Shown here in pieces: positions 15,136 to 21,018 of a stretch of 21,018 bases of DNA. Position 1 is the stretch's first letter; every line of letters begins with the position of its first letter. Origin of the DNA: CAYFMH01 sp964344775. Lineage in GTDB: Bacteria; Patescibacteriota; Gracilibacteria; UBA4473. The stretch covers positions 1 to 21,018 of the forward strand of contig CAYFOO010000021.1 of assembly GCA_964344775.1 (NCBI GenBank), written 5' to 3'. A model generated the notes under the pieces. It saw nothing but the letters and a program-made list of their open reading frames with translations, did no database searches and had not been told where the DNA came from. Made by a program: the position numbers and the translations under genes.

Positions 15136-15162
15136 TGCTAAATGTTGTAAAAAAGCCGGACG

Positions 15163-15190
15163 AGTATAAGAAGGAAATTTTCTGTGTCAA
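15163..15190 (-). promoter_or_regulatory. Promoter of the S10 cluster
   Basis: On the minus strand TTGACA (15190-15185) and TATACT (15168-15163) are 16 bases apart. This is the best sigma-70-like promoter in the window. The leader before the rpsJ ATG would be about 20 bases, too short for an E. coli-type S10 leader. Confidence 0.75.
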
Positions 15191-15269
15191 ATGTTTTGTG
15201 TTTGAGGGCGGGGATTACCTAATATTTGGAGGGAATAGGCTGGATGAAATAGGGGGATTTTGTGGTTTT

Positions 15270-15412
15270 TTGCCGAATTTTTAATTTTTAATTCTTAATT
15301 TTATAAATAATTTCTAAATTCTAATTTTTAAACTTTTATTTCTTAATTTTTGAACATTAAAAATTAAGATTTATTTAAAAATTACAAAATTATAAAATTT
15401 AAAAATTTCTTT
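15270..15412. repeat. Low-complexity AT-rich spacer
   Basis: Between the S10 promoter and the end of the glycosyltransferase gene lie iterated words such as AATTTTTAATT and TCTAAATTCTAA, with complementary copies (AAATTAAG, AAAATTTAAAAA) on the right side. No gene is visible. The layout matches the other iterated-word spacers. Confidence 0.5.
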
Positions 15413-16225
15413 TTAAAACACCTCTGGTTTTTTCTTCCCCAAATATTTCCAAAAATACTTCATGGCGGAATGCAGGTGAATCCAAAAAGTTTTTTTGCGA
15501 ATTGCTAAAAATAAATTTCCTCCAGACAACCTTTCTGTTCCGTGATAAGCTTGGGCTTTTTTCACTTTCACCACTCGTTTTCCCATTTCCCAGGTGCGTC
15601 GACAGAGATCAGTGTCCTCAAAAAAGAGAAAAAATCGTGGATCAAATCCTTTTAATTTTTTTAGAAAAAAATTTTTTCGCATGACGAGAAAACTTCCCTG
15701 TGCCCAATCGATAGGAACGATATCTCCTCCTTCTTTTGTGTCTTTCCGAAGATAAGCACTAGAAGCAGATTTCATTTTAAAAATCCGATGTCCGAGCAAT
15801 CCCAAAATCGTTGGAAAATTTCGAGCATTGGTTTGAGGGCTCCCATCAGGATTGAGGAGTTGTGGTACGGCAATGCCAACTTTTTCGTCCGTATTTAGTA
15901 CATTGAGCAGCTCGTTCAGGCAATCTTTTTTTATCTCGATGTCTGGATTGATGATTGCCAAAATCTGTCCACTGGCTTTTTCAACCCCTTTTTCATTTCC
16001 GGCACCGAAACCCAGATTCTTTGGGAGTTTGATGATTTTTATATTTTTTTCACCTGCAAAAAACAGATCCAGATTTTCGGTGTCATTATTTGGCGAATCA
16101 TTATCCACGATGATCAATTCCCATTTTCCTGAAGGGGGATTTTTTTTGAGGGATGTGACAAGCTTTCGGATATTTTCCGAATTACCATAGTTCACGGTGA
16201 CGATAGACCAGGACTGAGTTTTCAC
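15413..16225 (-). CDS. Family 2 glycosyltransferase
   Basis: A 270-residue GT-A fold enzyme of the GT2 group, probably adding a sugar from a nucleotide donor to a surface glycan on the cytoplasmic side. The N-terminus 'WSIVTVNYGNSENIRKLV', 'LIIVDNDSPNND' (38-49), 'NLGFGAGNEKGVEKA' and the metal-binding type 'INPDIEI' (92-98) are typical, as are 'QGSFLVMRKNFF' and 'FFLFFEDTDLCRRTWEMG', which holds the acidic acceptor-site pair. It most resembles rhamnosyltransferase-like members (WbbL type), but donor and acceptor are unknown. It starts with GTG at 16225, where transcription from the upstream promoter should also begin. Confidence 0.9.
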   Translation of the reverse strand: MKTQSWSIVTVNYGNSENIRKLVTSLKKNPPSGKWELIIVDNDSPNNDTENLDLFFAGEKNIKIIKLPKNLGFGAGNEKGVEKASGQILAIINPDIEIKKDCLNELLNVLNTDEKVGIAVPQLLNPDGSPQTNARNFPTILGLLGHRIFKMKSASSAYLRKDTKEGGDIVPIDWAQGSFLVMRKNFFLKKLKGFDPRFFLFFEDTDLCRRTWEMGKRVVKVKKAQAYHGTERLSGGNLFLAIRKKTFWIHLHSAMKYFWKYLGKKKPEVF

Positions 16226-16231
16226 CAGGGT

Positions 16232-16259
16232 AGTTTACCATCGCGAGGAAGGTTGTCAA
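16232..16259 (-). promoter_or_regulatory. Promoter of the glycosyltransferase gene (leaderless)
   Basis: On the minus strand TTGACA (16259-16254) and TAAACT (16237-16232) are 16 bases apart. The expected RNA start falls at or next to the GTG start codon at 16225, so the message would have no leader. Confidence 0.65.
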
Positions 16260-16346
16260 AACAGGTGCGAGGAAGAAATAAAAAATGAAACGTTTCTGAT
16301 TTGGATAAATCGAGAGAATAATTTTATATATTTTATATTTCCGTGA

Positions 16347-17702
16347 TTATTGAGATTCATAATTACTAAATCGATAAAACTGAGTCACGATCCGCATCCG
16401 CATTTTTGGATTTTTCTGTTGCAAGCCTTTGGCATAATCAGAAGCTGTCTTCATATCTTCATTGGTAAAAGTATTATTTTCCGTCACAAAAGGGACATGG
16501 AATAAATGATCTTGGTCCTCTACTTTTATACCATATTTTTCTGGTTCGAGGTCAAAGAGCGTGTTGGGATTCTGATAGAGTTGTTTGATCTGGATTGACC
16601 AAGGCTTGAGACCGAAAGCAAAATCCATCGTGCGTTTGCAATGATCCAAATCGTCCCCCGGAAGTCCGATGATCACATCTAGATGCACCTTTATTTTTTG
16701 TTTTTGGAGCTGCGTAATAATATCTTGAAATCGATCCATGTCCACGCCTCGTCCCATAATTTTATCCGTTTTTGGATTGATCGATTGCAATCCCAATTGA
16801 ACGAAGACGATGTTCATCCTTGGCAACGCTTCGATCACTTTTTCATTGAGAAACTCCGGACGACACATGATATTTATTTCAGGCAGATTTTTGCGATTTT
16901 TAAATCTCTTCTCATACGCCTCCACCATCTCAAAAAATCGATCGTGCGAAACAATAAAACAATCATCCAGCATAAAAATATTTCCAATATTTTTGTCTGC
17001 CAAATATTCGATTTCGTCCAAAACTCGATCGATCGAAAAAGTGCGGACCTCTGAAAACTTCACACTTCGGAAACAATAATGGCAGCGAAAAGGACAGCCT
17101 CGAGAAGTAGAAATGAAGTAAGATCGATATGGATATTCGGCGATAAAATCATCGAGTGTTCCGCTCAAATAAGGAGAGGGAAGTATGTCCAAATTTTTCT
17201 CAAGAGGTGCTTCTTCATTTATCTGGATATTTTTATTTTTACGAAAGACGAATCCTGGGATTTTTTCAAAGTCTCCTTTTTTCACATATTCACCCAGCGG
17301 GATTTCTGGCTCTCCTCGAAGGAGATAATCGATCTCTGGATGAGCGGTCAAAAATTCTTCTGCCAAAGAGTCCTTGATTTTGTAGCTCTGCACGCCAATT
17401 TGGACATCCGGTTTTAACTTTTTCAATTTCTCAGCAAGCAGGAGGGTGGCCTCCCAGTAGTACATGGCACTCCAGAGCACATTGTCGATAAAAAAGATAA
17501 AATCATCCGCTTCAAAAGAGGCCAAATAATAGACTTCTTTTTCAAAAACTTCCGGATCCCGATCGACATTAATTTTGAGGATCTGCACATCAGCCTCAGG
17601 ATTCTCTTTTGTGATAAAAGCTTTGGCGTAGCCCAAATCCAGAGGCGTGTAGATATTGTTTCCGTGATCGAAATAGCAGAGACAGAGTTTTTTGGCAGAC
17701 AT
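16347..17702 (-). CDS. B12-binding-type radical SAM protein
   Basis: A 451-residue radical SAM enzyme. The N-terminal 150 residues look like the cobalamin-binding Rossmann domain of this group ('LDLGYAKAFITKENPEADVQ', 'LLRGEPEIPLGEYV'), but no DxHxxG cobalamin motif is seen, as in many members. The [4Fe-4S] motif is 'STSRGCPFRCHYC' with C203, C207 and C210. The TIM-barrel part follows ('IGNIFMLDDCFIVSHDRF', 'IVFVQLGLQSINPKTDKIMG', 'VHLDVIIGLPGDDLDHC'). Members act in methylation, ring formation and other radical chemistry; the substrate cannot be named. It lies in the same direction as the glycosyltransferase, but that gene has its own promoter. Confidence 0.87.
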   Translation of the reverse strand: MSAKKLCLCYFDHGNNIYTPLDLGYAKAFITKENPEADVQILKINVDRDPEVFEKEVYYLASFEADDFIFFIDNVLWSAMYYWEATLLLAEKLKKLKPDVQIGVQSYKIKDSLAEEFLTAHPEIDYLLRGEPEIPLGEYVKKGDFEKIPGFVFRKNKNIQINEEAPLEKNLDILPSPYLSGTLDDFIAEYPYRSYFISTSRGCPFRCHYCFRSVKFSEVRTFSIDRVLDEIEYLADKNIGNIFMLDDCFIVSHDRFFEMVEAYEKRFKNRKNLPEINIMCRPEFLNEKVIEALPRMNIVFVQLGLQSINPKTDKIMGRGVDMDRFQDIITQLQKQKIKVHLDVIIGLPGDDLDHCKRTMDFAFGLKPWSIQIKQLYQNPNTLFDLEPEKYGIKVEDQDHLFHVPFVTENNTFTNEDMKTASDYAKGLQQKNPKMRMRIVTQFYRFSNYESQ

Positions 17703-17774
17703 TTGTTTTTAAATTTAACAAAAAATAGGAAATAAAAAAGGGGGCTATTTCTCCGCTCAAAATGCAATAAACCA

Positions 17775-17803
17775 TTGCTTTTTTCACTAATTTCTGCTAC
17801 AAT
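17775..17803 (+). promoter_or_regulatory. Promoter of the three-gene orphan operon
   Basis: TTGCTT (17775-17780) and TACAAT (17798-17803) are 17 bases apart, with the RNA start expected near 17810, about 19 bases before the ATG. Confidence 0.6.
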
Positions 17804-17805
17804 TT

Positions 17806-17831
17806 CATGATTTTATGTACCCAAAATCATG
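17806..17831 (+). promoter_or_regulatory. Palindrome over the transcription start and start codon
   Basis: CATGATTTT (17806-17814), eight loop bases, and AAAATCATG (17823-17831) form a perfect 9-bp inverted repeat. The right arm contains the whole start codon (17829-17831). It could be a repressor operator overlapping the RNA start or, in RNA, a hairpin hiding the start codon. Confidence 0.6.
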
Positions 17832-18185
17832 GCCAACTTACCAAAAGCCAAAATCGCCGAACTGACTGAACTGATCCTGGTATCAGATCTTGTCCCAATG
17901 GAGAAGAAATTTGAATGGATCAATGTGGTTCCAAACCTGCCACTCGAAAAGGCTCAGGAACTCAAAATACTGCTGGAACAAGAACAAGCTTTTCGGGAGG
18001 GGAAGTACATTCACCTGGATGAGGAAGAAAAAGAAATGGTAGGAAAATATGAAACTACCCAGGCTCTAATTATTCGAAAGTCGGATAAAAGCGTGAGAGT
18101 ACAAAAAGAAGATAGAAATCGCCAAAGAGAAACCCAAGATCTCAAGAGGATTGAGCGAGAGATGGATAAAATTTTCAACGCATGA
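17829..18185 (+). CDS. Hypothetical protein, first gene of the orphan operon
   Basis: A 118-residue soluble, mostly helical protein; no family recognised. The first 60 residues have an amphipathic pattern ('KIAELTELILVSDLVPMEKK', 'LEKAQELKILLEQEQAF'); the C-terminal 40 are strongly charged and coiled-coil-like ('EDRNRQRETQDLKRIEREMD'). Its TGA overlaps the ATG of the next gene (ATGA), so the two are translationally coupled. Start chosen from the promoter and the palindrome; no Shine-Dalgarno sequence. It may be a partner or chaperone of the next protein (inference from coupling only). Confidence 0.75.
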   Translation: MANLPKAKIAELTELILVSDLVPMEKKFEWINVVPNLPLEKAQELKILLEQEQAFREGKYIHLDEEEKEMVGKYETTQALIIRKSDKSVRVQKEDRNRQRETQDLKRIEREMDKIFNA

Positions 18186-19261
18186 AATACTCACATTTCC
18201 CTCAGTTTCTTTTCAAAGAAATGCCTTCCGGTCCGAGGGAGTCTTTTGGTGGTGGCGGCGATGAACCACCTAAAAACCCAGATGATGTAGCCAATGCCGC
18301 ATATCAAAAAGCCGAAAGTGCTCTCCAGGGAATGAAAGCTCAAAAACATGAACATCCAGATGATCAGGCCGTAATTGCCGAAGCGGTAAAAGCGATGGAG
18401 GCCAACAAAGCTCAGTTGCACGCAGATTTTGAAACCAGATTTCGGGAGGGAGTTAGAAGGATGGGAGAAGTGATCGATCAAACCGCGGAAGCGGTGGTGG
18501 AAGGGGGGAAGGCCACTATTGATTTTGCAAAAGAACGATACGCTTCATTTCCGCCGGAGAAAAAAGCACAGGTGGATCGAGTGGTGAATTGGGTGGATGG
18601 ACAGCTGACAGAGTACGATACAAGCTTGCAAGAAATTTCTGAAATTTTTGCAAATATGACTGATGTCGAACAAAAAGAATTCGTAGAAACCTTTATTCCC
18701 GGAGCAGAGATTGATGAAGCCTTGAACCATGGAGATCAAATGAGTATGGCGATGGTGGTCGGGAGTGTGTTTTTTGGAAAAGTAAAGAAGGCGAAAAAAG
18801 GGGTGGAGGCGTTGCAGAGAGCCAAACAAGCTGCAAAAAAAGTACCGGACACACCAATCGTTGATACAAAAGCGGTCTATCGATTGGAAGGGGCTCGATT
18901 AAGAAGTGCAAAGCCGAAGCAAGTTTGGGGACTTTTACGGGAAGAAATGGGTAAAATTGAGAGTTTTGATTTGCAAAAGTTCAGACCAACCAGTAATGAT
19001 TACATGGAAAGGAAAATATTGAGAGAACGTTTTGACAAGGAAGTGAATGCTCGTTTAGGAAATCTGGAGGTTTTTGTAAGATATATTCGTCGAGCAGATG
19101 TAAATCCGGACTTGTCCCCCAGAGAACGTGCAAGTGTAAAAGGATTTTTAAAGGATAAAGCACTAAAATCATTACGTGACATGACGAGCAAAACAAGGGG
19201 GAAACTAAATGAAAGACAAAACAGGGCCGTAAATGCTATGTTTAATCATCTTAATCAGTAA
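18182..19261 (+). CDS. Hypothetical helical protein, possible effector/toxin-like layout
   Basis: A 359-residue protein with no recognised family. A Gly/Pro-rich head ('GPRESFGGGGDEPPKNPDD', about 17-35) precedes long amphipathic helices (about 40-185). Near 190-225 lies a short apolar patch followed by a Lys-rich stretch ('MSMAMVVGSVFFGKVKKAKK'), similar in style to linkers before toxin domains in polymorphic toxins. The C-terminal part (about 240-359) is basic, with many Arg and Lys ('YMERKILRERFDKEVNARLG'), and its codons become richer in A and T from about 19,000 on. An acidic small protein is encoded 6 bases downstream. Toxin identity is only an inference; no catalytic motif is visible. 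Confidence 0.75.
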   Translation: MKYSHFPQFLFKEMPSGPRESFGGGGDEPPKNPDDVANAAYQKAESALQGMKAQKHEHPDDQAVIAEAVKAMEANKAQLHADFETRFREGVRRMGEVIDQTAEAVVEGGKATIDFAKERYASFPPEKKAQVDRVVNWVDGQLTEYDTSLQEISEIFANMTDVEQKEFVETFIPGAEIDEALNHGDQMSMAMVVGSVFFGKVKKAKKGVEALQRAKQAAKKVPDTPIVDTKAVYRLEGARLRSAKPKQVWGLLREEMGKIESFDLQKFRPTSNDYMERKILRERFDKEVNARLGNLEVFVRYIRRADVNPDLSPRERASVKGFLKDKALKSLRDMTSKTRGKLNERQNRAVNAMFNHLNQ

Positions 19262-19267
19262 TAAAAA

Positions 19268-19669
19268 ATGACATTATCAGAAGCAGAAAGACAACAAATG
19301 TTAAAAGAAATTCGAGAGAATGCAGGTTTAGATGAATGGGAAAAAGAAGAACCTAAATATATTGCTAAATTAAAATGGATTTTGGAAGGACAAAGAAAGA
19401 AAGAAAGCTACCCTGGTGCCATCATAGACATGGAAAGATATATTGCTTGGTTTGAAGGGAATCCAGAAGATATATCTTATTTTGAACTTACAGACATCTC
19501 TGAGCGTTTAATAAAAGCAGAAGTGATTCCTGATTCAACATTTAATAGAATATCAGAAGAAGCCATAAAAGAATTTGGACCACCAACCGCTCCAGAAGTG
19601 GAGAATGCAGAGGGAGGTGTTCTGGGCAGAATAGCTAAAATTATCTCATTGCCCAAGAGAAAAAGATAA
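19268..19669 (+). CDS. Small acidic protein, third gene of the orphan operon
   Basis: A 133-residue acidic protein, no family recognised. It is rich in Glu ('EWEKEEPKYIAKLKWILEGQ') and appears helical, with a short basic tail ('SLPKRKR'). It starts 6 bases after the previous stop codon. Its codon choice (many ATA, TTA, AGA) matches the 3' part of the preceding gene rather than the first gene of the operon. This and the opposite charge of the preceding C-terminal domain fit an immunity or partner protein, but no family evidence exists. Confidence 0.75.
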   Translation: MTLSEAERQQMLKEIRENAGLDEWEKEEPKYIAKLKWILEGQRKKESYPGAIIDMERYIAWFEGNPEDISYFELTDISERLIKAEVIPDSTFNRISEEAIKEFGPPTAPEVENAEGGVLGRIAKIISLPKRKR

Positions 19670-19671
19670 AA

Positions 19672-19782
19672 TCACTTCCAACACTGTGGATCCTTGGCAT
19701 ACGGATCATGTTTCACCGCCTCAGACATACAGCAGCTAGGAAATAAATCAAAAGTTGTTGCTTTTCTTTTATTAGTTGCCAT
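19672..19782 (-). CDS. Possible 36-residue Cys-containing small protein
   Basis: An ATG-to-TGA frame of 37 codons. The peptide begins MATNKRKATTFDLF and continues with a Cys pair ('PSCCMSEAVKHDPYAKD') and a last Cys near the end ('PQCWK'). The amino-acid pattern is protein-like, with a basic head and ordered Cys, Trp and Asp-Pro residues. It ends 3 bases after the stop of the convergent operon. It overlaps a longer plus-strand frame that looks less like a protein. No Shine-Dalgarno sequence; no family recognised. Confidence 0.4.
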   Translation of the reverse strand: MATNKRKATTFDLFPSCCMSEAVKHDPYAKDPQCWK

Positions 19783-19866
19783 AAATGAACCATGGGAAGT
19801 TTCTCATTATTTATGGGATGTAAAAATTGATTCGTTTTTTGAGTCTATTGAACACCATTATTTTTT

Positions 19867-19888
19867 GGCTTATATAAGCCATTTTTAT
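19867..19888 (+). terminator. Weak terminator-like palindrome after the orphan operon
   Basis: The 14-base palindrome GGCTTATATAAGCC (19867-19880) is followed by ATTTTTAT. The stem has only about five pairs if a loop forms. It lies nearly 200 bases after the operon stop codon, so its use is uncertain. It also lies upstream of the possible small minus-strand gene. Apart from that frame and two palindromes, the stretch 19670-20120 shows nothing I can name. Confidence 0.3.
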
Positions 19889-19990
19889 AAAAGCTTCCTT
19901 TGGTATTTAATGAGAAAGTGGGTACTTTGTCTTATGTGCTTCTACTAAACTTGCCACTTAGCCACAGCACTGCTTCAAAAGCTTGTGTTT

Positions 19991-20016
19991 TAACCTGGTC
20001 GTTAACGACCAGGTTA
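19991..20016. promoter_or_regulatory. 26-bp perfect palindrome
   Basis: TAACCTGGTCGTT (19991-20003) is followed directly by its exact reverse complement (20004-20016). The centre is GTTAAC, with no loop bases. No T-tract follows on either strand, so a protein-binding site is more likely than a terminator. It lies about 105 bases before the 20121 gene. Confidence 0.75.
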
Positions 20017-20120
20017 GGAGGGGGCGAGAGCAATTTATAACAAACTAGCGAGTTTAATCTCCTTTTAATCTTGTGTCCGCATACTTTGAACTATCTTTAT
20101 TTTTTTAACCCCTAAATAAG

Positions 20121-20465
20121 ATGAGTTCTAATTCTGAAAGTGCCAAGCGATTGGCCAACGCTCTGGCCAAAGTAGCCAGTGAGTTCCCGGAGGCCTTCGA
20201 TGGCAGCGGACAAAAAATCCGTGGGGCCAACAAGAATGCCCAGTCCCTGAACAAACGACAGATATTGTCGGTACTTTCGAGGTGGAAGAGGGATGAAGTC
20301 AAAGTGCAGAAGCTAGAAAATGCCTGGGATGCGGCGAGGAAAAAACGAGATGAGAATCTATCTGTTCGGTTAGAATCCCTTCGGGCCACCCGAGAGTGGC
20401 TGCAATATCATTATCCGGAAAAAAATCATCCGGTGCGGAAACGATTTGAGGAGTTGATGCGGTAG
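20121..20465 (+). CDS. Hypothetical basic helical protein, 114 residues
   Basis: No family recognised. The protein is basic and predicted helical: 'SAKRLANALAKVASEFPEAF', then a Gly/Asn-rich turn, 'SLNKRQILSVLSRWKRDEVK' and 'ATREWLQYHYPEKNHPVRKR' near the end. No signal peptide or membrane helix. It stands alone, with a 26-bp palindrome upstream and a strong hairpin downstream, where it converges on the right-edge repeat protein. The base composition is more GC-rich than the flanking spacers, which supports coding. No Shine-Dalgarno sequence before the ATG. Confidence 0.7.
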   Translation: MSSNSESAKRLANALAKVASEFPEAFDGSGQKIRGANKNAQSLNKRQILSVLSRWKRDEVKVQKLENAWDAARKKRDENLSVRLESLRATREWLQYHYPEKNHPVRKRFEELMR

Positions 20466-20503
20466 TTTTTGGATGATTGGTTTGGCATGGGAAATCGCAA
20501 AAT

Positions 20504-20626
20504 GTTTCGGACGGGGTTAGGGGGCTATGATAAAAATAGCAAACCCCGTCCAGAGCCTAAAATGAAACTTTGAATCACAGAATTCAAAGGATCAACGTGG
20601 AACATTGATCCTGCGTAGTCCTTTGA
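20504..20626. terminator. Structured spacer between convergent genes
   Basis: GGACGGGGTT (20509-20518) pairs perfectly with AACCCCGTCC (20542-20551); GCTA/TAGC pairs inside, and GTTTC (20504-20508) could pair with GAAAC (20564-20568) outside. A second structure follows: GGATCAA (20589-20595) with TTGATCC (20605-20611), or TCAAAGG (20584-20590) with CCTTTGA (20620-20626). A T-rich stretch follows on the plus strand. It probably ends transcription from one or both sides and resembles the structure at 5728-5806. Confidence 0.5.
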
Positions 20627-20645
20627 TATATTTTTAATAAATTTT

Positions 20646-21018
20646 TTAAAGCCCTGCTTTTATTGCTTCAGCTCCTACTCTCTCAAGATGTTCTAAGATT
20701 AGTTTAGGTGAGTTATTACCTTCTGCTTTGAATTCTTCTGCAACAGCAACAAGAGCTTCATTATTAGCTAATAGGCTGTTCACTTCTCTTTGAGCCTGAG
20801 CAAGTTCAAGTAATACTTTAGGTGATTCATTACCCCCCTGTCTGAATAGCTCTACAACAGAAGCAATACTTTCGTCTTCTGCTACTAGCTCATTTAAATC
20901 TCTTTGAGCCTGAGCAAGTTCAAGTAATACTTTAGGTGATTCATTACCCTTCTGTCTGAATAGCTCTACAACAGAAGCAATACTTTCGTCTTCTGCTACT
21001 AGCTCATTTAAATCTCTT
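20646..21018 (-). CDS. C-terminal part of a protein made of 38-residue repeats (cut by window edge)
   Basis: An open minus-strand frame enters at the right edge and ends with TAA at 20648-20646; 123 residues are visible and the start is outside the window. It holds three 38-residue repeats and a short tail. Each repeat has the pattern 'LNELVAEDESIASVVELF' followed by 'GNESPKVLLELAQAQ', a likely pair of amphipathic helices joined by a Gly-Asn-x-Ser-Pro turn. The two upstream repeats are 112/114 identical in DNA (20905-21018 and 20791-20904); the last is diverged. The function is unknown. A helical solenoid or coiled-coil-like scaffold is possible. Confidence 0.8.
   Translation of the reverse strand, partial: RDLNELVAEDESIASVVELFRQKGNESPKVLLELAQAQRDLNELVAEDESIASVVELFRQGGNESPKVLLELAQAQREVNSLLANNEALVAVAEEFKAEGNNSPKLILEHLERVGAEAIKAGL

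Noticed and set aside
3971..18185. TGA read as glycine, as in Gracilibacteria and Absconditabacteria
   Set aside because: prs ends with TGA at the family's normal length, and the 17829 gene ends with TGA in an ATGA overlap; conserved genes are complete under the standard code.
19694..19948. Plus-strand frame of 84 residues
   Set aside because: The peptide is rich in Trp, Tyr, Phe and Cys with no order typical of a soluble or membrane protein, and it overlaps a better minus-strand small frame and a palindrome.

Overview
The window carries compact bacterial DNA: about twenty genes with short, AT-rich spacers, the standard genetic code (TGA ends prs and the 17829 gene), and no recognisable Shine-Dalgarno sequence before any start I examined. 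The gene families, the many small orphan proteins and the large phage-tail-like surface protein suggest a Candidate Phyla Radiation (Patescibacteria) genome, possibly Peregrinibacteria-like. That placement is an inference. No rRNA or tRNA gene is visible.

Left part (1-5.4 kb): a 1,223-residue secreted protein built from LamG-like, SPRY-like and phage-tail-type modules, closed by a clear intrinsic terminator; then prs (PRPP synthase), convergent with a small charged orphan protein.

5.35-5.91 kb is a 555-base gene-free region with an unusual architecture: six degenerate 43-nt tandem units with palindromic parts, then three hairpins in a row and a T-tract. Part of it resembles the intergenic region near 20.5 kb.

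5.9-12.1 kb: a stand-alone Lrp/AsnC ligand-binding (RAM) domain gene beside a class I aminotransferase, an orphan protein, a thioredoxin-CcdA/DsbD fusion, an FtsE-like ATPase without FtsX beside it, a membrane-anchored FecR-like protein and a membrane-anchored cyclophilin.

12.2-15.2 kb (minus strand): the head of the S10 ribosomal protein cluster, rpsJ-rplC-rplD-rplW-rplB, with a good promoter before rpsJ. The cluster stops after rplB. Then come a family 2 glycosyltransferase with a probably leaderless GTG start and a radical SAM enzyme.

17.8-21.0 kb is accessory-like: a three-gene operon of unknown function whose start lies in a palindrome, a possible 36-residue Cys-containing small protein, a 26-bp perfect palindrome, a 114-residue orphan, and at the right edge the C-terminal part of a protein made of 38-residue repeats. 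Several spacers are built from short iterated words with the complementary words on the far side, a different word at most loci.
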